The translations under genes and the position numbers were made by a program. From the NCBI GenBank assembly GCA_046350355.1, contig JAXMAN010000001.1, positions 1,302,001 to 1,366,000 of the forward strand: DNA of 64,000 nucleotides, in the 5' to 3' direction. How positions within the stretch are numbered: the stretch's first letter is position 1; each line of letters starts with the position of its first letter. The notes below the pieces were generated by a model, which made no database searches, was not told the DNA's origin, and saw nothing but the letters and a program-made list of their open reading frames with translations. Origin of the DNA: UBA966 sp046350355. GTDB lineage: Bacteria; Planctomycetota; Phycisphaerae; Phycisphaerales; SM1A02. Of the stretch, positions 27,488 through 35,072 are shown piece after piece.

Positions 27488-29170
27488 TCACAGCAGCAGC
27501 TGCAGCGTGACGCGGACCGTCTCCTTGTCCTTGAGATCGTCGACCTGCTTGCCCGTCGCGCGCCAGTAGTAGAGGGAGTCCTCGATCGGTCCGTCGAGCT
27601 CCGGGTAGCCGCTGCTGCGCAGGAACTGCACCTTCGTGCACTTGCCGGTGCGGTCGAACCAGAGCGAGACGACCGGGCTCTGCGCGCGGCCGAGCTGGCT
27701 CACCTGCTGCAGCAGCGTGAACTGCGGCTTGCGCGGCTTGAGCTGGATGCCCTTGGCGGCGATGAGCTTGCCGTTCTTCCAGTCCTTGGGCTCGGCCTGG
27801 ATGAGGCTCGTCGCGGGGCTCTCGAGGTCGCTGAGCGCGCCCTCGCCGCCCTGGCCGGGCACCGGCGACGGACCCTTGCCGCCGCCCTTGCCCTCCTCGC
27901 CGGGGGCCTGGCTCTTGGATCCCTGCTGCGGGCGCTCGGTGCTGGCGACGCCGCCACCGGCCGCGTTCGCGGGCGGCTGCTGCGCCGCGGGCGGCGGCGT
28001 CGGCGGCGTCGCGGGGACCGCGGGTGCGTTGGGCACCGGCGGCGCGGGCGTGGTGGGCGTCGGCGTGATCGGCGGCGTCGTGGGCGGCGTGGCCGGCGGC
28101 GTCGTCGCAGGCGGCGCGGGCACCGGAGGCGTCGGCGTCTTGGGCGGATCCTGCGGCTTGGGCTCGGGATTCGGCACGATCGCCGGCGGCGGGGGCGCGG
28201 GCACGGGCTCCACGGGCGGCGGCGGCGCGTCGGGCGAACGCTGCACATCCGCGGGCGGCGTGGCGGGATCCTTCGAGCGATCCGCATCGACCGGCACCGG
28301 CGGCGTCGGCGGCGAGGGCGGCACGACCGTCGGCGGCGTGACGGGTGGCGTGGTCGCGGCAGGCGTCGTCGCGTCGGGAGTGGTCGGCGCGGGGGTCGTG
28401 GTCGGCGGCGTGGCCGTCGCCGTCGTCGCGGGCGTCGTCGCCGGCGGCGAGGAGGGCGGCGCGGGCGTCGTCGGCGCGTTGGGCACGGACTGGAGCGTCT
28501 TCTCCTCGACGGGCGCGGCGTTGGCCAGGCGCGTCGCCTCGGTGCCCTGCGTGCCCGGCTGGTCGGCGACGACGGTCGTCGCCTGCGCGTTCGCGGCCGA
28601 TCCGCCGCCGCCCGCGCCATCGCCGCTGCTGCCGCGGCCGAAGCCGATCGCGCCGTTGCCGCCGGAGTCGCTCATGCGGTACCCCGCCTGCGCGACGACG
28701 CTCTGCTGCGCGATGTGCTCTTCGAACGCCTCGCGGCCGATGATCACGACCGAGAGCGGATCGCCGTCGTCCTGGCCGATCGCGACCTCCTCGTCCTCGG
28801 GATACGCGGGCTTGGGCTCGGGCATCGCCGGCGACGGCGGGCGCGGCGTGAGCTGCTTCTGCGCGACCTCGCGCTTGCTCGGATCCTTCTCGTCCTCGGG
28901 CTTCTGCGGTTCCTTCTTGCCCGCGAGCTTCTTCTCGCGCTCGGCCTGCGCGGCGTCGGACTTCTTCGCCGCGTCGGCGGGGGACTTCGGATCCTTCTGC
29001 TTCTTCGCCTCGTCGGCGGCGCTCGTCTTCGCCTCGGCCGCGGCGGGATCCGCGCGCAGCCAGTCCATGAGCTGCGGCGAGAAGAGCAGCGCGTGGAACG
29101 CGATCGAGAACCCCACGCCCAGCAGGAGCGCGAGGCCGGTCCGTTCCGCGGGCTCGCGGGTCGCCGACAT
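27488..29170 (-). CDS. proline-rich TonB-like envelope protein
   Basis: 560 residues. One N-terminal membrane helix (TGLALLLGVGFSIAFHALLF) is followed by a charged Lys/Asp/Ala region, a very long Pro/Thr/Val spacer (about 220-420, with repeats such as TTPAPTTPDATTPAATTP) and a C-terminal beta domain (SPVVSLWFDRTGKCTKVQFLRSSGY) resembling the TonB C-terminus. This suggests a periplasm-spanning energy transducer working with the ExbD protein encoded 10 bp upstream. ATG 29170 is preferred over TTG 29176 because TAGACT lies 7 nt before it. Translation of its many Pro-Pro pairs should depend on EF-P. Confidence 0.75.
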   Translation of the reverse strand: MSATREPAERTGLALLLGVGFSIAFHALLFSPQLMDWLRADPAAAEAKTSAADEAKKQKDPKSPADAAKKSDAAQAEREKKLAGKKEPQKPEDEKDPSKREVAQKQLTPRPPSPAMPEPKPAYPEDEEVAIGQDDGDPLSVVIIGREAFEEHIAQQSVVAQAGYRMSDSGGNGAIGFGRGSSGDGAGGGGSAANAQATTVVADQPGTQGTEATRLANAAPVEEKTLQSVPNAPTTPAPPSSPPATTPATTATATPPTTTPAPTTPDATTPAATTPPVTPPTVVPPSPPTPPVPVDADRSKDPATPPADVQRSPDAPPPPVEPVPAPPPPAIVPNPEPKPQDPPKTPTPPVPAPPATTPPATPPTTPPITPTPTTPAPPVPNAPAVPATPPTPPPAAQQPPANAAGGGVASTERPQQGSKSQAPGEEGKGGGKGPSPVPGQGGEGALSDLESPATSLIQAEPKDWKNGKLIAAKGIQLKPRKPQFTLLQQVSQLGRAQSPVVSLWFDRTGKCTKVQFLRSSGYPELDGPIEDSLYYWRATGKQVDDLKDKETVRVTLQLLL

Positions 29171-29177
29171 GCCCAAA

Positions 29178-29183
29178 AGTCTA
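29178..29183 (-). promoter_or_regulatory. putative -10 element for the TonB-like gene
   Basis: TAGACT on the minus strand, 7 nt before the ATG at 29170; its TAG is also the stop codon of exbD. Confidence 0.45.
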
Positions 29184-29714
29184 CGGTGTGCCCGCGCCGG
29201 GGCCTGCGGGAGAAGCCCCCGAACCCGCGCCGGCGGCCGCGCCGCCCGCGCCCGCCGCGCCGCCGGGGGCCGAACCCGGCGCCGGTCGCGCGCCGCCGCC
29301 CATTCCCGGACGCCCGACGAGGTTCACCGTGATGTTCAGCGGACGCAGCCGGTCCCACAGCTCCTGCAGCAGCGGGGCGCGGTCGACCTTGCCCTGCCCA
29401 TCCGCGATCGCCAGGTAGACGACGGTCTTGCGGTCCTTCGCGACCTTCTCGCGGATGCGGTCGGCGAGCTGCGCGAGCTCGATGCGGTCGCGGTCGACGA
29501 AGACGCGCCCCTCGAGGTCCACCGCGATCGTCACGGCCGGGGCCGCGGTCGCCGCCTTGCCGCTGGAGAAGCTGCGAAGCTGCATCGGCACCAGGTCCAC
29601 GCGCATCAGCGTCGCGGTGGCGAAGATGAAGTACGTCAGCAGGAAGGTCATCACGTCGATGAGCGGGATCAGCTCGATCCGGGGCGTGATCGGGGTTCGA
29701 CGGAGCCTTCGCAT
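29181..29714 (-). CDS. ExbD/TolR-family biopolymer transport protein
   Basis: 177 residues. The single membrane helix IELIPLIDVMTFLLTYFIF contains the conserved proton-relay aspartate of the family (PLIDVM). A short periplasmic domain follows, and the last 45 residues are a Gly/Ala/Pro tail unusual for ExbD. The TonB-like protein is encoded directly downstream. No ExbB/TolQ/MotA partner is present nearby. Confidence 0.88.
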   Translation of the reverse strand: MRRLRRTPITPRIELIPLIDVMTFLLTYFIFATATLMRVDLVPMQLRSFSSGKAATAAPAVTIAVDLEGRVFVDRDRIELAQLADRIREKVAKDRKTVVYLAIADGQGKVDRAPLLQELWDRLRPLNITVNLVGRPGMGGGARPAPGSAPGGAAGAGGAAAGAGSGASPAGPGAGTP

Positions 29715-29727
29715 GCGGGGGCTGCGC

Positions 29728-29733
29728 AGGATA
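29728..29733 (-). promoter_or_regulatory. putative -10 element for the exbD gene
   Basis: TATCCT on the minus strand, 13 nt before the ATG at 29714, leaving a very short leader. Confidence 0.4.
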
Positions 29734-29755
29734 CGCGGCCCCTCCGGGCATGGAC

Positions 29756-29761
29756 TATCCT
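29756..29761 (+). promoter_or_regulatory. putative -10 element for the STAS protein 2 gene
   Basis: TATCCT, 6 nt before an in-frame GTG at 29768. It argues against ATG 29750, which lies upstream of the hexamer. Confidence 0.5.
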
Positions 29762-29767
29762 CCCGGC

Positions 29768-30145
29768 GTGTCCATCAACGACTGGTCCGACGACATCCAG
29801 ATCGCCGAGCTGCAGGACGACCCCTCCTTCTCGGAGGACATGACCACCCTGGCGACGCGCTACCAGGCCGTGATCGACGCCGTGAAGGCGGGCCGGACCG
29901 CGCCCCCGGTGGCGGACCTGGTCCTGGACCTGCGCCGCGTGCACTTCCTGAACTCGACGAACATCGCGCAGCTGCTGCGCCTGCGCAAGCTGGCGATGAC
30001 CGCCGGCGCGCGCATCCGCATGTGCTCGGTGAGCGACCGCATCTGGGGCGTGCTGCTCGCGACCGACCTCGACCGCATCTTCGACTTCAGCGAGGACTCG
30101 ACGACCGCGCTCGTGGCGCTGCAGATGGGCCGCGGCGAGCGCTGA
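29768..30145 (+). CDS. STAS-domain protein (copy 2)
   Basis: A 125-residue STAS protein if it starts at GTG 29768; ATG 29750 would give 131. LVLDLRRVHFLNSTNIAQLL matches the antagonist loop, with a serine at the phosphorylation position (residue 63 from the GTG). The central part is alpha-helical as in SpoIIAA-like domains. It may regulate a partner kinase encoded elsewhere. It is convergent with gyrA. The two STAS proteins share length and fold, not close sequence. Confidence 0.82.
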   Translation: MSINDWSDDIQIAELQDDPSFSEDMTTLATRYQAVIDAVKAGRTAPPVADLVLDLRRVHFLNSTNIAQLLRLRKLAMTAGARIRMCSVSDRIWGVLLATDLDRIFDFSEDSTTALVALQMGRGER

Positions 30146-30146
30146 C

Positions 30147-30175
30147 GCGCGCACGCCGCGCGCGCCCGTGCGCGC
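30147..30175. terminator. GC-rich hairpin between the convergent STAS 2 and gyrA genes
   Basis: Nine-base arms GCGCGCACG and CGTGCGCGC flank an 11-nt loop. It could slow polymerase from both sides, but neither side has a U-run. Confidence 0.35.
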
Positions 30176-30193
30176 GCACCCTCCGCCGCGCGC

Positions 30194-32836
30194 TCACTTC
30201 GCCGCGCCGTCGCCGCCTTCGTCCGCCGGCGGGGGCGCCGCGGGCTCCGCGGACTCGTCCCCCTGCACGACCTTCGCCACCGACGCGACCGTGTCGCTCC
30301 CGTCGAGCGAGACCAGGCGCACGCCCTGCGTCGCGCGGCCGACCTGGCGCACGTCGCCGCAGCCGATGCGCACGACCTTGCCGTTCTTGGTCGAGATCAG
30401 CAGGCTGTCCGTCGCCTGCACCGCGCGCACGGCGACGACGCGCCCGTTGCGCCCCTCGGTGCGGATGTCGATGCGTCCCTTGCCGCCGCGCGACTGCACG
30501 CGCGTCGTGCCATCCTCGCTCTGCACGAGGTACTCGCGCATCGGCGTGCGCTTGCCGTAGCCGGTCTCGCAGACGGTGAGCAGGTCGCTGGAGTCGTCGC
30601 AGACGACGCCGCCGACCACCTCGTCCCCCTCGGCGAGGTCGATGCCGATGACGCCCGCCGCCGAGCGTCCCATGACGCGCGCGTCGTTCTCGTCGAAGCG
30701 GATCGACATGCCCTGCGCCGTCGAGAGCAGCACGTGGTCGCGGCCGCCGGTGAGCAGCACGTCGACCAGGCGGTCCCCCTCCTTCAGCCCCAGCGCGATG
30801 ATGCCGCCGCGGTTGACGTTGCGGTACTCCTGCAGCGCGGTGCGCTTGACCTGCCCGTTGGCGGTCAGGAAGAAGAGGTAGTCCTCGCGCTCCTCGAAGC
30901 GCGCGACGGGGCGCCAGGCGCAGATGCGCTCCTCGGGGCGCAGCTCCAGCAGGTTCTGGATCGCGCGGCCCTTGGCGGTGCGCGCGGCCTCGGGGACCTG
31001 CCAGACCTTGTTCTTGAAGACGCGGCCGGTGTTCGTGAAGCAGAGGAGGTCGTCGTGGCTGCTGCAGACGAAGACCGACTCCACCGAGTCCGCCGACTCG
31101 TCCTCGGCGCCGCCGGCCTTCGCGCCGATGACGCCCTTGCCGCCGCGTCCCTGGATCCGGTAGGTGTCCACCGGCAGGCGCTTGACGTACCCGCGCCGCG
31201 AGACGGAGACGACCACCTCGTGCTCGGGGATGAGGTCGGCCATCTCGAAGTCCTCGGCCTCGGCGCCCTCGATCACGGTGCGGCGGGCGTCGGAGAAGCG
31301 CTCCTTCAGCTCGATGGTGTCCTCGCGGATGATGTCGAGCACGAGCCGCTCGTCGGCGAGGATCGCCTCGAGCCCCTCGATCTCGTCCACCAGCTTGGAG
31401 AGCTCGGCCGCGAGTTTCTCGATCTCCAGCCCGGTGAGCTGGATCAGGCGCAGCGCGCCGATCGCCTCGGCCTGCACGCGGGTGAGGCGCGCGCCGTCGG
31501 GCTCGGTGCCCGCGATGACCTGCTCGGGGATGTGCGGCGCGTAGCGGTGGTCGCGCGCGATGCGGAAGGCGCGGGCCATCAGCCCCTCGATCGCCTCCTC
31601 GCGCGTGCGGGCCGCGCGGATGATGCGGATGACCTCGTCGATGTCGCAGACCGCGTAGATGAGGCCCTCGAGCCGGTGCGCCTGCTGCTTCGCCTGGCGC
31701 AGCAGGAAGGCGGTGCGCCGGCGCACGACCTCCTTGCGGTGCTCGATGTACAGGTCGATGAGCGAGCGCAGCGGCAGCGTGCGCGGCTGGCCCTTGACCA
31801 GCGCGATGTTGATGACGCTGTAGGTCTCCTGCAGCGGCGTGAACTCGTAGAGCTGCTTCTCGACGACCTCGGGGTCCGCGTTCTTCTTCAGCACGACGAC
31901 GATGCGCGTCTGCGCGTCGCGGCCGCTGTGGTTCTTCACGTCCGCGATGTCGGGGATGCGGTCGCCGCGGCTGGCCTCGACGATCTTCTCGATGAGCGTC
32001 GACTGGACCACCTGGTAGGGGATCTGGTCGATGACGATCGCGTCGCGCGTCCCCTCCTTCTCGAGGTGGATGCGCCCGCGCACGGTGAGGCGGCCGCGTC
32101 CGGTGGCGTACGCCTCGACGATGCCGCGGCGGCCCACGATCACGCCGCCGGTCGGGAAGTCCGGCCCCGGCACGCGGCGCATGAGCTCCTCGAGGCCGAT
32201 CGTCGGATCGTCGATGACGGCGACGATCGCGTCGCAGATCTCGCCCACGTTGTGCGGGGGCATGCTGCTGGACATGCCCACGGCGATGCCGCTCGAGCCG
32301 TTGACCAGCAGGTTCGGGAAGCGCGCCGGCAGGACCGTCGGCTCCTTGAGGCGGTCGTCGTAGTTGGGCTTGTGGTCGACGGTGTCCTTGTCGAGGTCCT
32401 CCAGCAGCGCGACCGCGGCGGCGGTCATGCGCGCCTCGGTGTATCGCATGGCGGCGGGGGGATCGCCCTCGATGGAGCCGAAGTTGCCCTGCTTGTCGAC
32501 GAGCAGCGCGCGCGTCTTCCACACCTGGCCCATGTTCACGAGCGTCGGGTAGATGACGCCCTCGCCGTGGGGGTGGTAGTTGCCGCTCGTGTCGCCGCAG
32601 ATCTTCGCGCACTTGATGTGCTTGCGCCCCGGCGAGAGGTTGAGGTCGTTCATCGCCACCAGGATGCGCCGCTGCGAGGGCTTCAGGCCGTCGCGCACGT
32701 CCGGCAGCGCGCGGTCCATGATGGTGCTCATCGCGTACGTCAGGTAGCTGTCGTGCAGCTCCCGGTCGATGTCGATGTTCACGATCCGGTCCGCCGGCGC
32801 GCCTGCCGACTGGGTGGTGTCTGGGGTCTCAGCCAT
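30194..32836 (-). CDS. gyrA: DNA gyrase subunit A
   Basis: 880 residues. The catalytic tyrosine is Y132 in AAMRYTEARM. The GyrA box IQGRGGKGVIGAK in the C-terminal beta-pinwheel marks it as gyrase rather than topoisomerase IV. The quinolone region reads HPHGEGVIYPTLV, so positions equivalent to E. coli D82, S83 and D87 are E92, G93 and P97; this type is known to me from planctomycetes. The start at MAETPD is preferred over a longer frame because YLTYAMSTIMDRALPDVRDG then lies at the usual distance. An acidic/Pro tail ends the protein. gyrB is not in the window. Confidence 0.95.
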   Translation of the reverse strand: MAETPDTTQSAGAPADRIVNIDIDRELHDSYLTYAMSTIMDRALPDVRDGLKPSQRRILVAMNDLNLSPGRKHIKCAKICGDTSGNYHPHGEGVIYPTLVNMGQVWKTRALLVDKQGNFGSIEGDPPAAMRYTEARMTAAAVALLEDLDKDTVDHKPNYDDRLKEPTVLPARFPNLLVNGSSGIAVGMSSSMPPHNVGEICDAIVAVIDDPTIGLEELMRRVPGPDFPTGGVIVGRRGIVEAYATGRGRLTVRGRIHLEKEGTRDAIVIDQIPYQVVQSTLIEKIVEASRGDRIPDIADVKNHSGRDAQTRIVVVLKKNADPEVVEKQLYEFTPLQETYSVINIALVKGQPRTLPLRSLIDLYIEHRKEVVRRRTAFLLRQAKQQAHRLEGLIYAVCDIDEVIRIIRAARTREEAIEGLMARAFRIARDHRYAPHIPEQVIAGTEPDGARLTRVQAEAIGALRLIQLTGLEIEKLAAELSKLVDEIEGLEAILADERLVLDIIREDTIELKERFSDARRTVIEGAEAEDFEMADLIPEHEVVVSVSRRGYVKRLPVDTYRIQGRGGKGVIGAKAGGAEDESADSVESVFVCSSHDDLLCFTNTGRVFKNKVWQVPEAARTAKGRAIQNLLELRPEERICAWRPVARFEEREDYLFFLTANGQVKRTALQEYRNVNRGGIIALGLKEGDRLVDVLLTGGRDHVLLSTAQGMSIRFDENDARVMGRSAAGVIGIDLAEGDEVVGGVVCDDSSDLLTVCETGYGKRTPMREYLVQSEDGTTRVQSRGGKGRIDIRTEGRNGRVVAVRAVQATDSLLISTKNGKVVRIGCGDVRQVGRATQGVRLVSLDGSDTVASVAKVVQGDESAEPAAPPPADEGGDGAAK

Positions 32837-32857
32837 GGGGTCTTCCGAAGTCTTGGA

Positions 32858-32863
32858 ATGATA
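32858..32863 (-). promoter_or_regulatory. putative extended -10 element for gyrA
   Basis: TGCTATCAT on the minus strand (TGn plus TATCAT), 21 nt before the ATG at 32836. Confidence 0.5.
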
Positions 32864-32924
32864 GCAGAAACCGCCCCTCGCCACGCGCAAACGCGCGCCA
32901 TTTCGCCCGTGTTTTCAGGGTGCT

Positions 32925-33542
32925 TCAGCGCGCCGCGGCGTCGCCTTCGCGCGCCAGCAGGAGCAGGTACTCGATGTTGCCCTCGACGCCCTTGCGGCGG
33001 CTGGTCTTGCCGCCCACGAGCGGGCTCTGCACGCTGCCGAGCACGCGCGCGCCCAGGGACGGCATCGCCGCCTCGACCGCCGCGAGCACGCGCGGCGCAT
33101 GCTCGTGCGGCAGGCATCCGTGCACCAGCAGCCCCTTCTCCGCGGGCGCGAGCTCGTAGTGCGGCTTCACGAGCGTGACGATGCGCCCGCCCGGCGCGAG
33201 CCACTGCAGCGCCGCGGGCACCGCCAGCCGCTGCGGCGTCCACGCCAGGTCCACGACGACCAGGTCCACGCCGCCGGCGGGCGCGGGCGCGTGCAGCGCG
33301 TTGGTGCGCTCGCGCACCTCGACGCGCGGATCCTGGCGCAGCTTCCAGGCGAGCGCGCCGTAGCCGGTGTCCACCGCGACGACGCCCGCCGCGCCGCGCT
33401 GCAGCAGGCAGTCGGTGAATCCCCCGACGTTGCAGCCGAAGTCGGCGCAGCGCAGCCCCGCGACGGAGAGCCCGAAGGCGTCGAGCGCATGCGCGAGCTT
33501 GGCGCCCGCGCGCGAGACGAAGAGGCGCGGCTCCTCGCTCAC
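32925..33542 (-). CDS. TlyA/RrmJ-type rRNA methyltransferase without S4 domain
   Basis: 205 residues from GTG. The Rossmann-fold methyltransferase core has the TlyA motifs RLFVSRAGAKLAHAL, CADFGCNVGGFTDCLLQRGA (SAM site), VVAVDTGYGALAWKLR, DLVVVDLAWTP and LVKPHYE, giving the K-D-K-E tetrad expected of 2'-O-methyltransferases. TlyA normally begins with an S4 RNA-binding domain, absent here because the protein starts directly at the methylase. The target is probably rRNA ribose; this is inferred. lpxI ends 7 bp upstream, so it may form an operon with LOG and lpxI. Confidence 0.85.
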   Translation of the reverse strand: MSEEPRLFVSRAGAKLAHALDAFGLSVAGLRCADFGCNVGGFTDCLLQRGAAGVVAVDTGYGALAWKLRQDPRVEVRERTNALHAPAPAGGVDLVVVDLAWTPQRLAVPAALQWLAPGGRIVTLVKPHYELAPAEKGLLVHGCLPHEHAPRVLAAVEAAMPSLGARVLGSVQSPLVGGKTSRRKGVEGNIEYLLLLAREGDAAAR

Positions 33543-33549
33543 GGGCGCC

Positions 33550-34392
33550 TCATCCCTCGACGCCCACGACGGCGATGCCCAGCCGGTCCGCGGCCGCCAG
33601 CACGGCGGGGCGGTCCACCAGGATCACGCGCCCGACGCCCAGCGCCAGGCAGCCCGCGCCCGAGCGGGCCAGGCGCTCGATCGTCGCCACGCCCACGGTG
33701 GGGACGTCCGAGCGCATGTCGTGGCCCGCGCGCGCGGTCTTGAGCAGCGTCCAGCCCTTCGCGCGGCAGAGCTGCGCGGTGCGGTCGATCATCGCGTCGG
33801 TCCCTTCGACCGCCTCGACCGCGACGACGTCGCGCGCGCGCACGGTGATCGCCTGCCCGACGTCGAGCTCGCTCACGCGCTGCAGCAGCGGCCAGCCGAA
33901 GGCGACGTCGCCCTGCGCGAGCGCGTCGGGCGCGACGCGCCCCATCGTGCCGGGGACGGCGAGGTGGTCGGGGATGTAGCGCGTCGAGTCGATGAGGTGG
34001 ACCCCCTGCGTGGCCAGCTCGTCCGCGAGCGTGCGCAGCAGGGTAGCGCTGCGCCGGTCGTGGCGCAGGCGGCGGAACCACAGGTCCGCGGTGCGCCAGT
34101 CGGGCAGGTCGCGCAGCGCGCGCAGCATCATCCACGGGTCGTGCATGCGCGCCTTGCTGACGCGGCCGACCATCGTGACCTCGGAGACGCCGGCGCGCCG
34201 GAAGACGCGGATCCAGCGGCCGATCTGCAGCATGCCGGCCTCGTGGAACTCGTCGCACTCGGCGCGCAGCTCGGGCACGAACTGGTGGCGCAGCCCCAGG
34301 CAGACGACGGTGCGTCCCGCCGTGCGCATGCCGCGCGCGACCAGGATCGGAAGCTGCGTCTGTCCCGCGATGATGCCCACGCGGCCGCTCAC
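33550..34392 (-). CDS. lpxI: UDP-2,3-diacylglucosamine diphosphatase LpxI (DUF1009)
   Basis: 280 residues, the usual family length, from GTG 34392. LpxI makes lipid X in lipid A synthesis in bacteria lacking LpxH. Seen: VGIIAGQTQLPILVARGM at the N-terminus, GVSEVTMVGRVSK, FGWPLLQRVSELDVGQAI, VEAVEGTDAMIDR and DVPTVGVATIERL. The start codon overlaps the LOG stop codon (GTGA). Together with fabZ and the ligase-like gene it argues that this organism makes lipopolysaccharide. Confidence 0.9.
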   Translation of the reverse strand: MSGRVGIIAGQTQLPILVARGMRTAGRTVVCLGLRHQFVPELRAECDEFHEAGMLQIGRWIRVFRRAGVSEVTMVGRVSKARMHDPWMMLRALRDLPDWRTADLWFRRLRHDRRSATLLRTLADELATQGVHLIDSTRYIPDHLAVPGTMGRVAPDALAQGDVAFGWPLLQRVSELDVGQAITVRARDVVAVEAVEGTDAMIDRTAQLCRAKGWTLLKTARAGHDMRSDVPTVGVATIERLARSGAGCLALGVGRVILVDRPAVLAAADRLGIAVVGVEG

Positions 34393-35021
34393 GGCGCGCG
34401 GCCTCCCGGCGGCGTGCGCGCGTCCTGGCCCGCGTGCATCGGCAGCATCTGCGCCGGATCCTCCTGCGGCGGTCCCGCGCGCCACTGCGCCTGGACCGCG
34501 TCGATCGCCAGCGAGGCGCTGGGCACGACCGCCAGCAGACGGCGGATCGCCACGCGCACGAAGCGGTGCTCGATGCCGTGGTCGATCATCGCCAGCAGGG
34601 GGTCGTAGTAGCCCTCGTGGTTGACGATGGCGATGGGCTTGCGGTGGTCGTCGAGCTGGCGCGCGACCAGGACCTCGAAGAACTCCTCGTAGGTGCCGAG
34701 CCCGCCGGGGAGCACGATGAAGGCGTCCCCGCGGTCCATCAGGATGCGCCGGCGCTGCTGCATCGTGGGGACGACGACGAGCTCGTCGCAGCCGGTCCAG
34801 CCCTGCTCCAGGGCGAGCAGCTTCTCGGTGATCACGCCCACGACCTGGCCGCCGCGCTCCTTCGAGGCGCGGGCGCACTCGCCCATGAGGCCCACCGCGC
34901 CGCCGCCGTAGACCAGGCGCAGCCCGCGGTCGGCGAGCCCGTGGCCCAGCGCGCGCGCGGCGGCGGCGAAGTGCGGCTCGAGCGCGCCGCTGCTGGAGCA
35001 GTAGACGGTGACGGATCGCAT
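34389..35021 (-). CDS. LOG family protein (TIGR00730), nucleotide-monophosphate phosphoribohydrolase type
   Basis: 210 residues. The fingerprint PGGLGTYEEFFEVL and the preceding VVPTMQQRRRILMDRGDAFIVL identify the LOG/lysine decarboxylase-like family, whose members release base from nucleoside 5'-monophosphates such as cytokinin precursors. VTVYCSSSGALEPHF and VYGGGAVGLMGECA complete the fold. The last 30 residues are a Pro-rich extension. TACTGT lies 7 nt before the ATG. It heads the unit LOG-lpxI-tlyA. Confidence 0.9.
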   Translation of the reverse strand: MRSVTVYCSSSGALEPHFAAAARALGHGLADRGLRLVYGGGAVGLMGECARASKERGGQVVGVITEKLLALEQGWTGCDELVVVPTMQQRRRILMDRGDAFIVLPGGLGTYEEFFEVLVARQLDDHRKPIAIVNHEGYYDPLLAMIDHGIEHRFVRVAIRRLLAVVPSASLAIDAVQAQWRAGPPQEDPAQMLPMHAGQDARTPPGGRAP

Positions 35022-35028
35022 CGGGCGC

Positions 35029-35034
35029 ACAGTA
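35029..35034 (-). promoter_or_regulatory. putative -10 element for the LOG-lpxI-tlyA unit
   Basis: TACTGT on the minus strand, 7 nt before the ATG at 35021. Confidence 0.5.
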
Positions 35035-35056
35035 TCCCGCACGCGGGCCCAGCGCG

Positions 35057-35062
35057 TAGGCT
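35057..35062 (+). promoter_or_regulatory. putative -10 element for the WecA-like gene
   Basis: TAGGCT, 10 nt before the ATG at 35073. Confidence 0.4.
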
Positions 35063-35072
35063 TGCGTCCCGG

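Noticed and set aside
16759..32923. Shared 13-mer GTTTTCAGGGTGC after sixA and before gyrA
   Set aside because: A 13-base match is expected by chance in 64 kb, and its orientation relative to the genes differs.
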